Source: Ilex aquifolium (lineage: Eukaryota; Streptophyta; Magnoliopsida; Aquifoliales; Aquifoliaceae). From it: a stretch of DNA of 64,000 nt. Positions 1-9,741 of the stretch are shown here, one piece after another. Positions within the stretch are counted from its first letter, which is position 1. Each line of letters opens with the position of its first letter. Under the pieces are notes generated by a model that ran no database searches, was not told the DNA's origin, and was given only the letters and a program-made list of their open reading frames with translations. A program made the translations under genes and the position numbers. Location of the stretch: assembly GCA_951799425.1 (NCBI GenBank), contig OX637407.1, positions 24,419,191 to 24,483,190 of the forward strand, written 5' to 3'.

Positions 1-683
1 CGATTCTAGTATTTATTTTTTTATCTATTAAAATTCAACTAAATTAAAAATTATATTTTTTTACGTATTAAAATTTAAACTGATTAAAATTATAATTGAT
101 TCGATTAAAATCTATTTTTAATCAGCTTGAATCAAATTTTAATTAATTCGCATTGAATTTTAATACATAAAAAAATATAAATTTTAATAGAATCAAATTT
201 AAATACATAAAAAATTAAATTTTAATCAACTTAAATCGAATTTTAATTGACATGAATTTTATTAAGAAAAAATATAAATTTTAATCAACTCGAAACAAAT
301 TTTAATCGGTGCTAACAGTTCAGGTAATGCTCAAATTGACTCGAATTTTAATACATAAAAAAAGTAAAATTTAATCATCTCGAATTAAATTTTAATCGAT
401 TCAAATTTTAATATGTAGAAAAATGAATTTTAATCACCTCAAATTTTAATCAATTTTATGTAGAAAGATTATTTGGAGTTTATATAGGAGTAATTTTAGT
501 ATTTTGGATGATTTGTTTTTGTTAGAAATGGTAGTTTAATCGTAGGAGATGACAGTGATGTTTAACTATAAACTAAATAATGTCAATGATATTTTGAATA
601 ATAAAAAAAGGTATTTTTTTTTTTTTTTTAACACAACACTTACACAACCCCTTAAACTAGAAGAAGTATAACAGAAATTTTTC
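1..683. repeat. Foldback MITE, partial (left end outside window)
   Basis: AT-rich stretch built of degenerate units of the type TTTTAATACGTAAAAAA and ATTAAAATTTGA in both orientations, so positions 1-470 are roughly palindromic about position 115. The right end (gtataacagaaatttttcc) resembles the right end of the complete element at 3065-3472, so this looks like the right part of the same family, cut by the window edge. No coding region is visible. Confidence 0.5.
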
Positions 684-904
684 CAATTTTAAAAGAGCTT
701 GCTTGTGAATTACCTCCTGCTGTGGAGATTTGGATGGATGTGTCTGTGTACGGGTAGCCCAAATATGACTCAATTGATCCGATTGTCGTACACTTGGTCA
801 CGTGTCAGTTGTATGGGATTTGGGCTCTCATAATATTTTGCTTTTAATTTATTATTCTCGTGATTGATAATTACAAGCAAAATAACTAATCACTCATTTA
901 TTGT

Positions 905-1110
905 AACTATTCATTTTTAAGCTAGATAACTCGTGTTTAAAAGTATGGTACAATGTGAATTGTTTGAAAAATATATTAATGGCCATTGAACGTGTCTATT
1001 TGAAACCATTGGATAGATTTATTAAAACATGTCATTTTTCATATTATAAATATAATATTGAAAATTTTTTCAACAATTTGTAAATTCAGAGGCATTGTAG
1101 GGACAACTAC
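905..1110. repeat. Dispersed repeat, copy 1
   Basis: About 150-200 bp that recurs in the 5'UTR intron of the 14-3-3 gene (23455-23610). Shared blocks include the segment around gtacaatgtgaat and the gtctatttga / ggatgggttta stretch. The class was not determined. The copies differ at many positions, so both are old. Confidence 0.5.
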
Positions 1111-1489
1111 CCCTACTCAAGTTATTTTTGCCAAAATTATTTTATATAAATTTTAATATATTTTAAATTTATTTCGACAAAAATACTTCACACATTTTAA
1201 TTTATCTAATTATTTTTATATTATGAAAACTACTCATGAACAATTCTAAATGTAATGTTATTCCATTGTGACATATATATTAAAGATCCAAGTCGTAAAA
1301 ATATCATCTCACGTGTTGGGGATAATCTAAGTACAATTGACCTTTTTTCAACATTTTGCAATAGCAGAAGTCATACAGTGAGCCATATATATGAGTATAT
1401 ATTATATTGTCATTATTCAATTAATAGTGAGTTTCAACATTGAATGTCTTATATTTGTTAATCAAACGATAGCAATGTATTTGGTGTAA
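1111..1489. other. AT-rich intergenic, nothing recognised
   Basis: AT-rich sequence with one short open frame that has no codon structure or recognisable domain. I see no gene or repeat boundary. Confidence 0.5.
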
Positions 1490-1778
1490 TACCCGAGTTT
1501 AGTGGTGTTAGATGGTGGGTTTCGAGGGTGATTGTAAGGTTGGGTGGTGGTGGATTTCAGGGGGTGGATGGTGGGTTTTATAGAGGGGTTGGGTTGTGGT
1601 TTTCGAGGGTGGTAGTTGGGTTGGGTCGTGGTAGATTTCAGGGGTGGATGGTAAATTTTGCATGGGATGGCTGGTGGGTTTTCAACAATGGGTTTCGGGG
1701 GTGGGTTGTGGTGGCTTGAGGGGGGTTGGGTGGTTGGTGATGTTAGATGGTTGCTAGTGGTGGGTTTTGGTGGTGTTA
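1490..1778. repeat. G-rich minisatellite (GGGTGGTGG-type)
   Basis: The top strand is almost free of C and consists of degenerate units such as ggtttcgagggtggt and ggggtggatggtgggt. The array resumes at 2676-2720 (ggtggtgggtttttgtgg), so the element at 1779-2675 interrupts it. Several GGG runs lie close together, so G-quadruplex formation is possible. The open frames here are low-complexity artefacts. Confidence 0.7.
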
Positions 1779-2675
1779 GAGCAACTTCAACAATGCTCAC
1801 CAAAATAACTATTCAAAATATATTTAAATATTGTATTATCTACTTTAGCTAACCACTTTCTCAAATTCACTTCAATCACGCTATCTATTTTAACTAACTA
1901 CTTCAACTAACTTTAACTAACTTTCAATAATAAAATTCAAAAAATAGCAATTCAACCATACATTGTATAAATTTAATTTTTTTCCTTTTGATTTTATATT
2001 ATTGCTGGTATTCGACAGTATCCTCTAAAAGGTTGAATTCAAGGGACGAAAGATATATGAATGATAAATATGGCAACTAATATTTAAAGTTTGACAACAT
2101 AAGTTAAATCAAAAGAATTCCCTTTTCAATAATGCAATCCAAATATTTAAATCAAAAAAGCAATATCAAATAAGTTTATAAAATAAGTCCAGATCGGTAT
2201 CAAAGCAAGATCAGAACAGTTTCAATTTGGGCTTTGAGTCCAAATCCCTTTTCGAACGATGAAACCTTTTTGCTTCTACGATGATGAAGAACATACCTGA
2301 GTCCAGATCGGTATCAAAGCAAGATCAAAACAGCTTCAATCTGAGCTTTGAGTCCAGATCCCTTTTTGAATGATGAAACCCTTTTGCTTCTGTGATGATG
2401 AAGAGCATACTTGAGTGGATGATGAAGATGGTGGAGCTGTGGATTGATCTGCAATGATGAAGACGATAGAACTTCTGTTGAGTGAACGAATTTGGCGCAA
2501 AAAAATGGCATTTGTTGAGGAAATACCTAGCCTTGGAGCTCGCCAGAAACAAGAAGCGAAAATTAAATTGTGGGAAATAACTAGCAGGATACATAGCCCG
2601 TTGGAGACAAATTTTATAGATTGACTATCTAAAATAGCTAAAAATCCTCATTTACATAGCCCGTTTGAGTTGCTC
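1779..2675. mobile_element. PIF/Harbinger-like non-autonomous element
   Basis: An 897-bp insertion in the G-rich minisatellite. It begins GAGCAACTTCAAC and ends ..GTTTGAGTTGCTC (inverted GAGCAACT termini), flanked by TTA on both sides (1776-1778 and 2676-2678). A 3-bp TTA/TWA target duplication with GAGCA-type termini is characteristic of plant PIF/Harbinger elements. The interior is AT-rich with a 114-bp tandem duplication and no transposase. Confidence 0.7.
2187..2414 (+). repeat. Two tandem 114-bp units inside the Harbinger-like element
   Basis: Both units begin gtccagatcggtatcaaagc, at 2187 and 2301, and continue nearly identically to gatgatgaagaacatacc / gatgatgaagagcatact. Divergence is roughly 10 percent by eye. 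The unit is less AT-rich than the rest of the element and may be captured sequence. No protein is recognised in it. Confidence 0.75.
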
Positions 2676-2720
2676 TTAGGTGGTGGGTTTTTGTGGTGTT
2701 GAGTGGCGGATTTTTAGTAT

Positions 2721-3064
2721 ATAATATCAAACATATTTTTTATTTTTATTTTTATAAATTTTAAATATAAATGACTATCAAACATATTTGATATTTTCAA
2801 TTTTTTAATTAGAATGGTTAAACAAACTCAACAACTTGAGTTTGATTAGGGATCAACTTTGTTTTAGCTTGTTTAAACTTTTGTGTATTATAGAATAAGT
2901 TATAATATGACCAAATGTTTAAACTCGTTTAATATTTAAGTAAGAAATAGATTCACTTATATATATAACATACTTTTGTGATAAAAAATGATAAAGCAAT
3001 ATCTTTAAAGATATTACTTTTTAACTTTTAATTATGAGATTGTAGGTCCTAACCATTTTTTTAT
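2721..3064. other. AT-rich intergenic, nothing recognised
   Basis: AT-rich spacer between the minisatellite and the next MITE. No open frame, RNA gene or repeat boundary is supported. Confidence 0.5.
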
Positions 3065-3472
3065 GAGAAAATTTCAGTCACATTTTTTTTAATTTATCAT
3101 ATCTTTTAGGATACTTTATCTATTTTTTGAATTTTCACTGACACCACCTGTCAGATTAAAAACCTTAACTAGAATACAATTTTATTAAATTGTCCACGAT
3201 ATATTTTTTAAAAAAATCAATTCATGCCCCCTATAAAAAGACATATCTTCAATGAGACCCTCTCTATTTTATGAATTTTTTTACGTATTAAAATTCGGGT
3301 TGATTAAAATTTAATGCGGGCCGATTAAAATTTAATGTTGGCTGATTAACGGTAAGGAGTGTTAGTGATGTTTAAATATAAACGAAAAAAAGGTATAAAT
3401 GATATTTTTTATAATAGAAAAGGTGTTTTTAAAGATTTGATAAGTTAGAAAGGGTGTAACTGAAAATTTTCC
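3065..3472. mobile_element. Foldback MITE (~408 bp)
   Basis: Inverted termini: left gagaaaatttcagtcac, right ending gtgtaactgaaaattttcc, with further inverted similarity for about 45 bp (atttatcatatctttta against gataagttagaaa). The centre contains the same attaaaatttaatgcg-type units seen at 1-470 and in the large element at 35530-36887. The flanks are T-rich, so the target duplication cannot be placed. Confidence 0.6.
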
Positions 3473-4346
3473 TTTTTAAATTATTGTCCCATCTTATAGA
3501 TACTTCTGACGAGTCCAATTTTATTTTTTGTCAGAATTTACATATTTTTTATTTATTTTTAAATCATCATCCTATTGGGTCGATCCACGGGCTTACTCAT
3601 TGGGTCTAGACAAATGGGTCATACCGTGGGCCTAGTGGGCTAGAATAATCAATCATTCACAAGTCACAACTCTATCTGATGGATAAATGGGCCGCAAATA
3701 TAATGGAATTCGATTCAACCCTTAATTTGGTAGCCCCCACACAAAACGGTCCTGCCATATTTAATGAGAAAATATACATTACAACGGGAATATTACATGG
3801 TAAGGTGATGTGGTATCACTAATTAATAAATAAATAAATAGACCCCACAAAAATTAATAACTAACATGTCATATAAACAAATAACTCTCCACTCTTCTGT
3901 TACGTAAGTCCAAGTGAGGTTCACCTTATCCATTTGAAGTTTTATTATTGGTTGGTAATATTTTGATCCACCGTTGCATTCAATATTTACTCCTAATTCA
4001 AATATTTTTAAATAATTTTTTTTCTTTTTTGCAATTTTTTCTTTTTGGCAAATTATCTGGCATTAATAATTGAGGGACTCTTTTATATACAATAAAGTTC
4101 ACTTAAATTCAATCCACCCTAAAAAACATATATTAAAGAGATCTCACTTCATATCCTCCATTAAAACAAGGATAATGAATTTGACACGAATAATTATAAA
4201 ATTAACGCGATTATTAAATACGCATAATAAATTGTCTAAATTAATGTTTAATACTCAGAACACATTAAATAAATTCTTTTTTTTGTAAGTCTCACCACAA
4301 ACACGACACAAATCTATATAATAAAGTAGTTTACAATTTAAATCTC
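3473..4346. other. AT-rich intergenic, no gene seen
   Basis: AT-rich sequence before the tandem duplication. One 72-codon open frame at 4070 has no recognisable motif and low-complexity composition, so it was not called as a gene. Confidence 0.5.
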
Positions 4347-4542
4347 AAAAGATAAACAAAATGACTTTTGCTATTCGCGGTTGAGATCACTTTAAATTTT
4401 ACTTTAAAGTTAATCTAACGGTTAATATTAACACCCTAAATTTAATAAGAAAAATAGGTTCCTAAGGGTGTGTTTGAATTGATTTTTTAAAAGTACTTCT
4501 ATAAATTATTTCTCATAAGTACTTTAAAAAAAATAACAGTAT

Positions 4543-4860
4543 TTGAAACCGTCCTGCCACTACCTCTATCACCCCTACCCTCACCACCACCACGGCCGCC
4601 ACTACTTTTACCACCACCACCGCCATTACTTTTACCACGGCCACCACCACCGCCCCCACCGCTGCCGTCGCCGCCGTCACCATCACCGCTGCTGCCACCA
4701 CCATTGCCTCCGCCTCCGCCAACACCATCGCCGCCCTCGTCGCCGCCACCACCACCACCATCGCCGCCGCCCTCGCCGTCACCGTCACGGTCATTGTCAC
4801 CCACCACAACCATCACCGTCTCCTACCACCACTACTGCCGCCCATCACCTCTCACTCCCA
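4543..4860. repeat. CCACCA/CCGCCG low-complexity tract, copy 1
   Basis: A C-rich trinucleotide-like tract (caccaccaccacggccgcc and variants). It yields long open frames on both strands encoding His/Pro/Arg-rich or Gly/Asp-rich strings. These arise because the repeat contains no stop codons. There is no start context, splice structure or domain, so it is not annotated as coding. Confidence 0.8.
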
Positions 4861-5360
4861 CTACAAACCGATGCTTAAATTCCTTTATCTCTTCTCTATA
4901 TTTGTGATTTGATTTTAAATATGAATACAAATATGTTTATTGTTTACCATTTTTTATTATACTGTGCCTTCAGGCACAGATAATAACTAGTAATATGATA
5001 CGTAAGTCACACCAACACAATCTACAACTGACACCCCTATTTTTTAGAGTATAAAAAATATTCAACTTGTGAGATGTAAGTTATCCAAGGCACTAAAACC
5101 AAGTTTGAATCGATAAACCTCCTTGTCCTTGGCGGCTAAAACTTAAAAAGCCAAGGAAAGTTTTGCCACCATACAACTTAAAACAAATAAAATAATTATA
5201 TTATTCTATTTTTAATAAGATACACTAAAACTAACTGGAATAATATATTGGATAAAATTTTTAAACTCATTAAAATACTAATAATGACAAAATAAATATA
5301 GGATACAACACTTAGAGAGTTTACCCTTAAAAAAAATAAGACAGTGAATTACATTATAAT

Positions 5361-5423
5361 TGATGAGGATAGGATGTTCGGGCCTGGGCCGCCCTGATAG
5401 CCGAGCTCAAGGATCCCTGAAAA
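5361..5423 (+). repeat. Detached 63-bp LTR 5' end
   Basis: tgatgaggataggatgttcg... matches the first 63 bases of the LTR at 6436 with two differences, and is preceded by the same ATAAT target sequence (5356-5360). It is a by-product of the tandem duplication and not an independent insertion or solo LTR. Confidence 0.9.
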
Positions 5424-5614
5424 GATAAACAAAATGAATTTTGTTATTCGCGGTTGAGATCACTTTAAATTTTACTTTAAAGTTAATCTAACGGTTAATA
5501 TTAACACCCTAAATTTAATAAGAAAATAGGTCCCTAAGGGTGTGTTTGAATTGATTTTTTAAAAGTACTTCTAGAAATTATTTCTCATAAGTACTTTAAA
5601 AAAAATAACAGTAT

Positions 5615-5935
5615 TTGAAACCGTCCTACCACTACCTCTATCACCCCTACCCTAACCACCACCACGGCCGCCACTACTTTTACCACCACCACCGCCATTA
5701 CTTTTACCACGGCCACGGCCACCACCACCGCCCCCAACGCTGCCGTCGCCGCCGTCACCATCACCGTCGCCGCCACCACCATTGCCTTCGCCTCCGCCAA
5801 CACCATCGCCGCCCTCGTCGCCACCACCACCACCATCGCCGCCGCCCTCGCTGTCACCACCACGGTCATTGTCACCCACCACAACCATCACCGTCTCCTA
5901 CCACCACTACTGCCGCCCATCACCTCTCACTCCCA
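5615..5935. repeat. CCACCA/CCGCCG low-complexity tract, copy 2
   Basis: Second copy of the tract at 4543-4860, created by the 1.07-kb duplication. It differs by a few substitutions and trinucleotide-scale indels, as expected for simple-sequence mutation. Not coding. Confidence 0.8.
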
Positions 5936-6430
5936 CTACAAATCGATGCTTAAATTCATTTATCTCTTCTCTATATTTGTGATTTGATTTTAAATATGAA
6001 TACAAATATGTTTATTGTTTACCATTTTTTATTATACTGTGCCTTCAGGCACAGATAATAACTAGTAATATGATACGTAAGTCACACCAACACAATCTAC
6101 GACTGACACCCCTATTTTTTAGAGTATAAAAAATATTCAACTTGTGAGATGTAAGTTATCCAAGGCACTAAACCCAGGTTTGAATCGATAAACCTCCTTG
6201 TCCTTGGCGGCTAAAACTTAAAAAGCCAAGGAAAGTTCTGCCACCATACAACTTAAAACAAATAAAATAATTATATTATTCTATTTTTAATAAGATACAC
6301 TAAAACTAACTAGAATAATATATTGGATAAAATTTTTAAACTCATTAAAATACTAATAATAACAAAATAAATAGAGGATACAACACTTAGAGAGTTTACC
6401 CTTAAAAAAAATAAGACAGTGAATTACATT

Positions 6431-6435
6431 ATAAT
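6431..6435. repeat. Target-site duplication ATAAT (left)
   Basis: ATAAT sits immediately before the 5' LTR and again immediately after the 3' LTR (21314-21318). A 5-bp duplication is the expected length for Ty3/gypsy integration and fixes the element's boundaries. Confidence 0.9.
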
Positions 6436-7179
6436 TGATGAGGATAGGATTTTCGGGCCTGGGCCGCCCTGATAGCCGAGCCCAAGGATCCCTGAAAATC
6501 CTGATTGTAGACTTCGAAGCCCAATGGAAATGGTCTCAACTAGCCCACATCGAGAGCAAGGGGCCTAAAAGACCGGAGAGCCAACAGCCCAGCCCTGATC
6601 CAACTCTCAACCCATAGCCTAAGATAAGCCCTATTGTGCCACGTGCTCCAAGGACAAAGGACAGTGGCTCTGATCCCCCAGAGTGACACCCTGCGAAATG
6701 CAGAGGGAAGTGGTGCCAAACGAACCCAGGTGGTCGTGGGCACAGTACCGCCGGCGGACAGAGAGGCTTGCAGGGAAAGGACGAAAGGTCCCCACAAGAT
6801 CAGAGAAGAAGAGCAGCAAACCCTAAGGAAAGGCAGGGTATAAATAGAATAGTAGAAGCAATGAGAGGGGATCGACTCCTGAGTCTTCTTCCTAACCTTC
6901 ATTCTGGTAGTTTGTCCCAGTGCCCAGACGACCCAGATAGTAAAGAATTCACTACGGCCCTGCGCCTGTATTTTCCTTACATCCATTTGAGATTAATACA
7001 TTTCACCAAGGGCCAAGAGCCTTCATTACAGTGGATGTAACCCAAGTCCATCGGCTAGGGTGAACCACTTACACTGCTTGTCTGTCATTGCATAACTTTC
7101 ACTTTCTTAAGCCTACTCCATAAAACCCAATAGAACCGTATCAGATTAGGCCTGGGAGATTAACTCCGGGACACCATCA
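6436..7179 (+). repeat. 5' LTR (744 bp)
   Basis: Begins tgatgaggatagg and ends ggacaccatca. It aligns end to end with 20587-21313. It contains a CACGTG G-box at 6640-6645 and a TATAAATA box at 6839-6846. It keeps a 15-bp segment near 6525-6540 that the 3' LTR lacks. Open frames crossing it on either strand are chance and recur in the 3' LTR. Confidence 0.95.
6839..6846 (+). promoter_or_regulatory. LTR TATA box
   Basis: TATAAATA within cagggtataaatagaa, repeated at the same place in the 3' LTR (20973-20980). It is the likely core promoter for the genomic RNA, placing the U3/R boundary about 30 bp downstream. Confidence 0.75.
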
Positions 7180-7180
7180 G

Positions 7181-7200
7181 TTGGCGCCGTCTGTGGGAAC
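7181..7200 (+). other. Primer-binding site
   Basis: ttggcgccgtctgtgggaac starts one base after the LTR terminal CA. The TGGCGCC start pairs with a tRNA ending GGCGCCA, as in other Tat/Athila-type plant elements. I do not assign the tRNA species. Confidence 0.8.
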
Positions 7201-7218
7201 GGTTTTCATCGTTCTCTT

Positions 7219-8856
7219 GTGAATCTTATCTACTTGATGGTCTCTACTCGGAACATGAGTAAAGCTCCTGTCAATCCCCAAGGCCACCACAACCCACCGG
7301 AAAACTTTCCAACCCACATGGAGGACGTTGAGGGTCATCCCCCAGCGGCGAACCTCCCTCTGCTCAATGAACTAGAAACTTACCATAGAACTACGTTACA
7401 GCTGATGAAACAGAACCAGGAACTGATGGATTGGATACAGACTCATCAGCTCCCTCGTTTCCCCCCAGCTCGACAAGAGCCTCCTCCCCCCCAAGAAGAG
7501 CATGATATCGCTCCCCCACTCCAAGAGCGCCAAGCTCCGCCTAACGGGGTTACCGAGCTCCATGAACGCAGCCATTCTGGCGAGAACCACCGAAGAAGAC
7601 ATCCCGAAGAACATGATAACGATGAAGCTCACAGTAGAGCTAGGGCCGCCTACCGAGAAGATAGACCCTACCCCCAGGACGTAAATGACCATGCCTGAGA
7701 GCAAGAAATCCGTGAGCTCCAGCGAGAGCTAGACAATATGAAAGAAGTGGTTAAGGGGCGAACCCCCGACACCATGGACGTCTTGGTTCAGCAAACGGAG
7801 TCACCGTTCACTCCAGAGGTCCTCCATTTCCCTCTTCCCCAGAAATTTCGGACCCATTCGATAGAGGCATTTGACGGGACCAAAGACCCCGTTGACCATC
7901 TAAACTTGTATAAAAATCAGATGGAGCTCCAAGGATACCCGGACCCTATCCGCTGTCGGGCTTTCGCCATCACCCTCAAAGGGTCGGCTATAGCCTAGTT
8001 TAACCGGATACGACCAGCGTCGATCTCATCCTTCAGAGAACTATCCATACAATTCGTATCCCACTTCATCGGGGCAAGGACTTATAGAAAGCCGTCCTAC
8101 CACTTACTAAGCGTCAAGCAGGGACCCAACGAGTCCCTCCGAAGCTACGTACAACGTTTCAACCAGGAGTGTATGAAGGTAGAAAGCGTGGACGACAAGT
8201 TCGCGATGACCACCTTCATGTTCGGGCTCGGGGTTCAATCCAAGGATCTTCTCTTCTCGATCGCAAAGAATCCTCAAGCCACCATGGCCGAGGTATTGGC
8301 GAAAACCGAGAAATACATAAACGGCGAGGAGGCCCTCCGCCTGAAGGGGAGTACGGCGACCGTAGACGGAGACAAGAAGAAGAGGGATCACAGCCCTAGG
8401 AAGGAGAATAGACGTGATCGATCTCCGAGAAGAGACCGCTCCCCAAGGAGAGGGAGAGAGCCTTCTCCTAAGAGGAGAGGGAACGTTCGAGATTGCCTGG
8501 GACCTCCTCCCCAGGAACTGCAACAACGATACGTCCCAGCGCGGCTCCCACCCCTCGTCACCTCGATAGCCCAAGTCCTTCACGAGGTACAGACCGAGAG
8601 ATTCGTCCGGTGGCCTCCTCGGATGAAGTCCGACCCCAGCAGGCGGGATGCCACCAAATACTGCGATTACCATAAAGACACAGGCCATGAGACAAACGAC
8701 TGTATTCAGTTGAAGAAGGAGATCGAATACCTGATTCAGAGGGACCATCTGCGCCATTACGTGGCGGGGGAACAGAGAGCACAGAACAATCAAGGGCGAG
8801 AAGCCCGAGCTGCCGTCGAACCACCGCAACACCAGCAAGCCATCGGAGAAATCTGA
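7219..8856 (+). pseudogene. gag: Retrotransposon gag, interrupted
   Basis: One reading frame runs from the Met codons near 7219-7255 into the capsid-like region around 7840-8340 (motif FDGTKDPVDHLNLYK) and then an Arg-rich stretch. It ends with a zinc-knuckle-like CDYHKDTGHETNDC near 8658-8703. The frame is broken by TGA at 7696-7698, TAG at 7996-7998 and TGA at 8854-8856. The last lies in the gag-protease linker, so gag and pol were probably one frame originally. The stops fit C-to-T or G-to-A changes in CGA and TGG codons, typical of methylated DNA. Gag packages the element RNA in cytoplasmic particles. This copy could not make a full-length product. Confidence 0.85.
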
Positions 8857-8979
8857 GTCATCTCCGGGGGTTTCGCTGGCGGTGGCGAATCAAGTTCAGC
8901 TCGGAGAGCCCATGCCAGAAGAGCCCGCTCAGAGGACTTCCTCGCGGTCCAGGCTGTCAATAAGATGCCTCGCTGAGAC

Positions 8980-9741
8980 GTGGATATCACCTTTTCAGAT
9001 GCAGACCTAGAAGGGTGCCAGCAACCCCATGACGACCCTTTGGTCATAAAAGCGATTATCGCAAACAAGACCATATATCGGGTGCTCGTCGATAATGGTA
9101 GCTCGGCAGACATCATTTCCTTAACGGCCTTCGAGCAGCTCGGAATAGAGAGGTCGAGACTAGAACCCGTGAAAACCCATCTCCTGGGATTCTCGGGAGA
9201 AAGAGTCTTGCCAGTCGGGTCCATACCGCTTGTCCTCACCATAGGAGATCCGTCTTGCCAGGTCACCACCACCAACCGCTTCTTAGTGGTAGACGCCCCG
9301 TCTGCCTACAATGTCTTGTTGGGAAGGCTATCCCTAAACTCCATTAAGGCAGTGCCTTCTGCATATCATTTGGTGATGAAATTCCCGACTGAGAGTGGAG
9401 TCGGAATGGTAAGGGGAGACCAACGCCTCGCCAGGGAGTGTTACGTGGCATCTATGCGGCAGAAAGAAGTGGAGTCAGTCCAGTTGGAGGATTTGGACAT
9501 TAGGGATGAGATTGAAGCTCGACCTACCCCCTCGGAACAGCTGGAGCCAGTACAGCTGGGTGAGGACCCGGAGCACATAGTTTTTGTGGGCTCCATGCTA
9601 TTACCTGTCATCAAGGAAAAACTCATCTCCTTTCTAAAGGAGAACGCTGACGTCTTCGCTTGGAAACAGGAAGACATGGAAGGAATAGACCCCGCCGTTA
9701 TCGTGCACCGCCTCAGTGTAGATCCCAACAGCAGACAGTGA
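8980..9741 (+). pseudogene. pol: Retrotransposon protease domain (PR)
   Basis: Same reading frame as gag. The active-site motif VDNGSSADI near 9090-9116 is the retropepsin motif in the form common in Tat elements (Asn-Gly-Ser-Ser after the catalytic Asp). It is followed by GFSGE and YNVLLGR blocks of the protease fold. A TGA (CGC TGA GAC) just upstream of 8980 separates it from gag. Near 9735-9741 a single-base shift moves the continuing pol frame to the next phase, so PR is cut off from RT here. Confidence 0.85.

Larger units (their letters stand above)
4347..6498 (+). repeat. 1.07-kb direct tandem duplication
   Basis: Unit 1 is about 4347-5423 and unit 2 about 5424-6498, roughly 98 percent identical outside small indels by hand alignment. 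Both run from gataaacaaaatga through a CCACCA-rich tract and end at ccctgaaaa. Unit 2 merges with the 5' LTR of the retrotransposon. Unit 1 ends with a copied ATAAT and the first 63 bp of that LTR. The junction falls at a shared AAAA (4347-4350, 5420-5423, 6495-6498), which suggests microhomology-mediated duplication or slippage after the retrotransposon had inserted. Confidence 0.9.

Noticed and set aside
4499..4907. Overlapping open frames of 67-111 codons on both strands (Gly/Asp-rich, His/Pro/Arg-rich)
   Set aside because: They arise from a CCACCA/CCGCCG simple tract without stop codons. The copy at 5585-5982 differs by triplet-scale indels and shows no coding constraint.
5361..5423. Solo LTR or second retrotransposon insertion
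   Set aside because: Only 63 bp of LTR, with the same ATAAT and the same flank as the main element. It is explained by the tandem duplication.
6435..7040. Open frames up to 148 codons across the 5' LTR, recurring in the 3' LTR (20676-21165)
   Set aside because: They overlap LTR promoter sequence, exist on both strands, have no domain, and recur only because the LTRs are repeats.
8107..8838. 243-codon minus-strand open frame opposite gag
   Set aside because: It is the shadow of the gag frame (Arg-rich region), with no homology that I recognise and no splice or promoter context.
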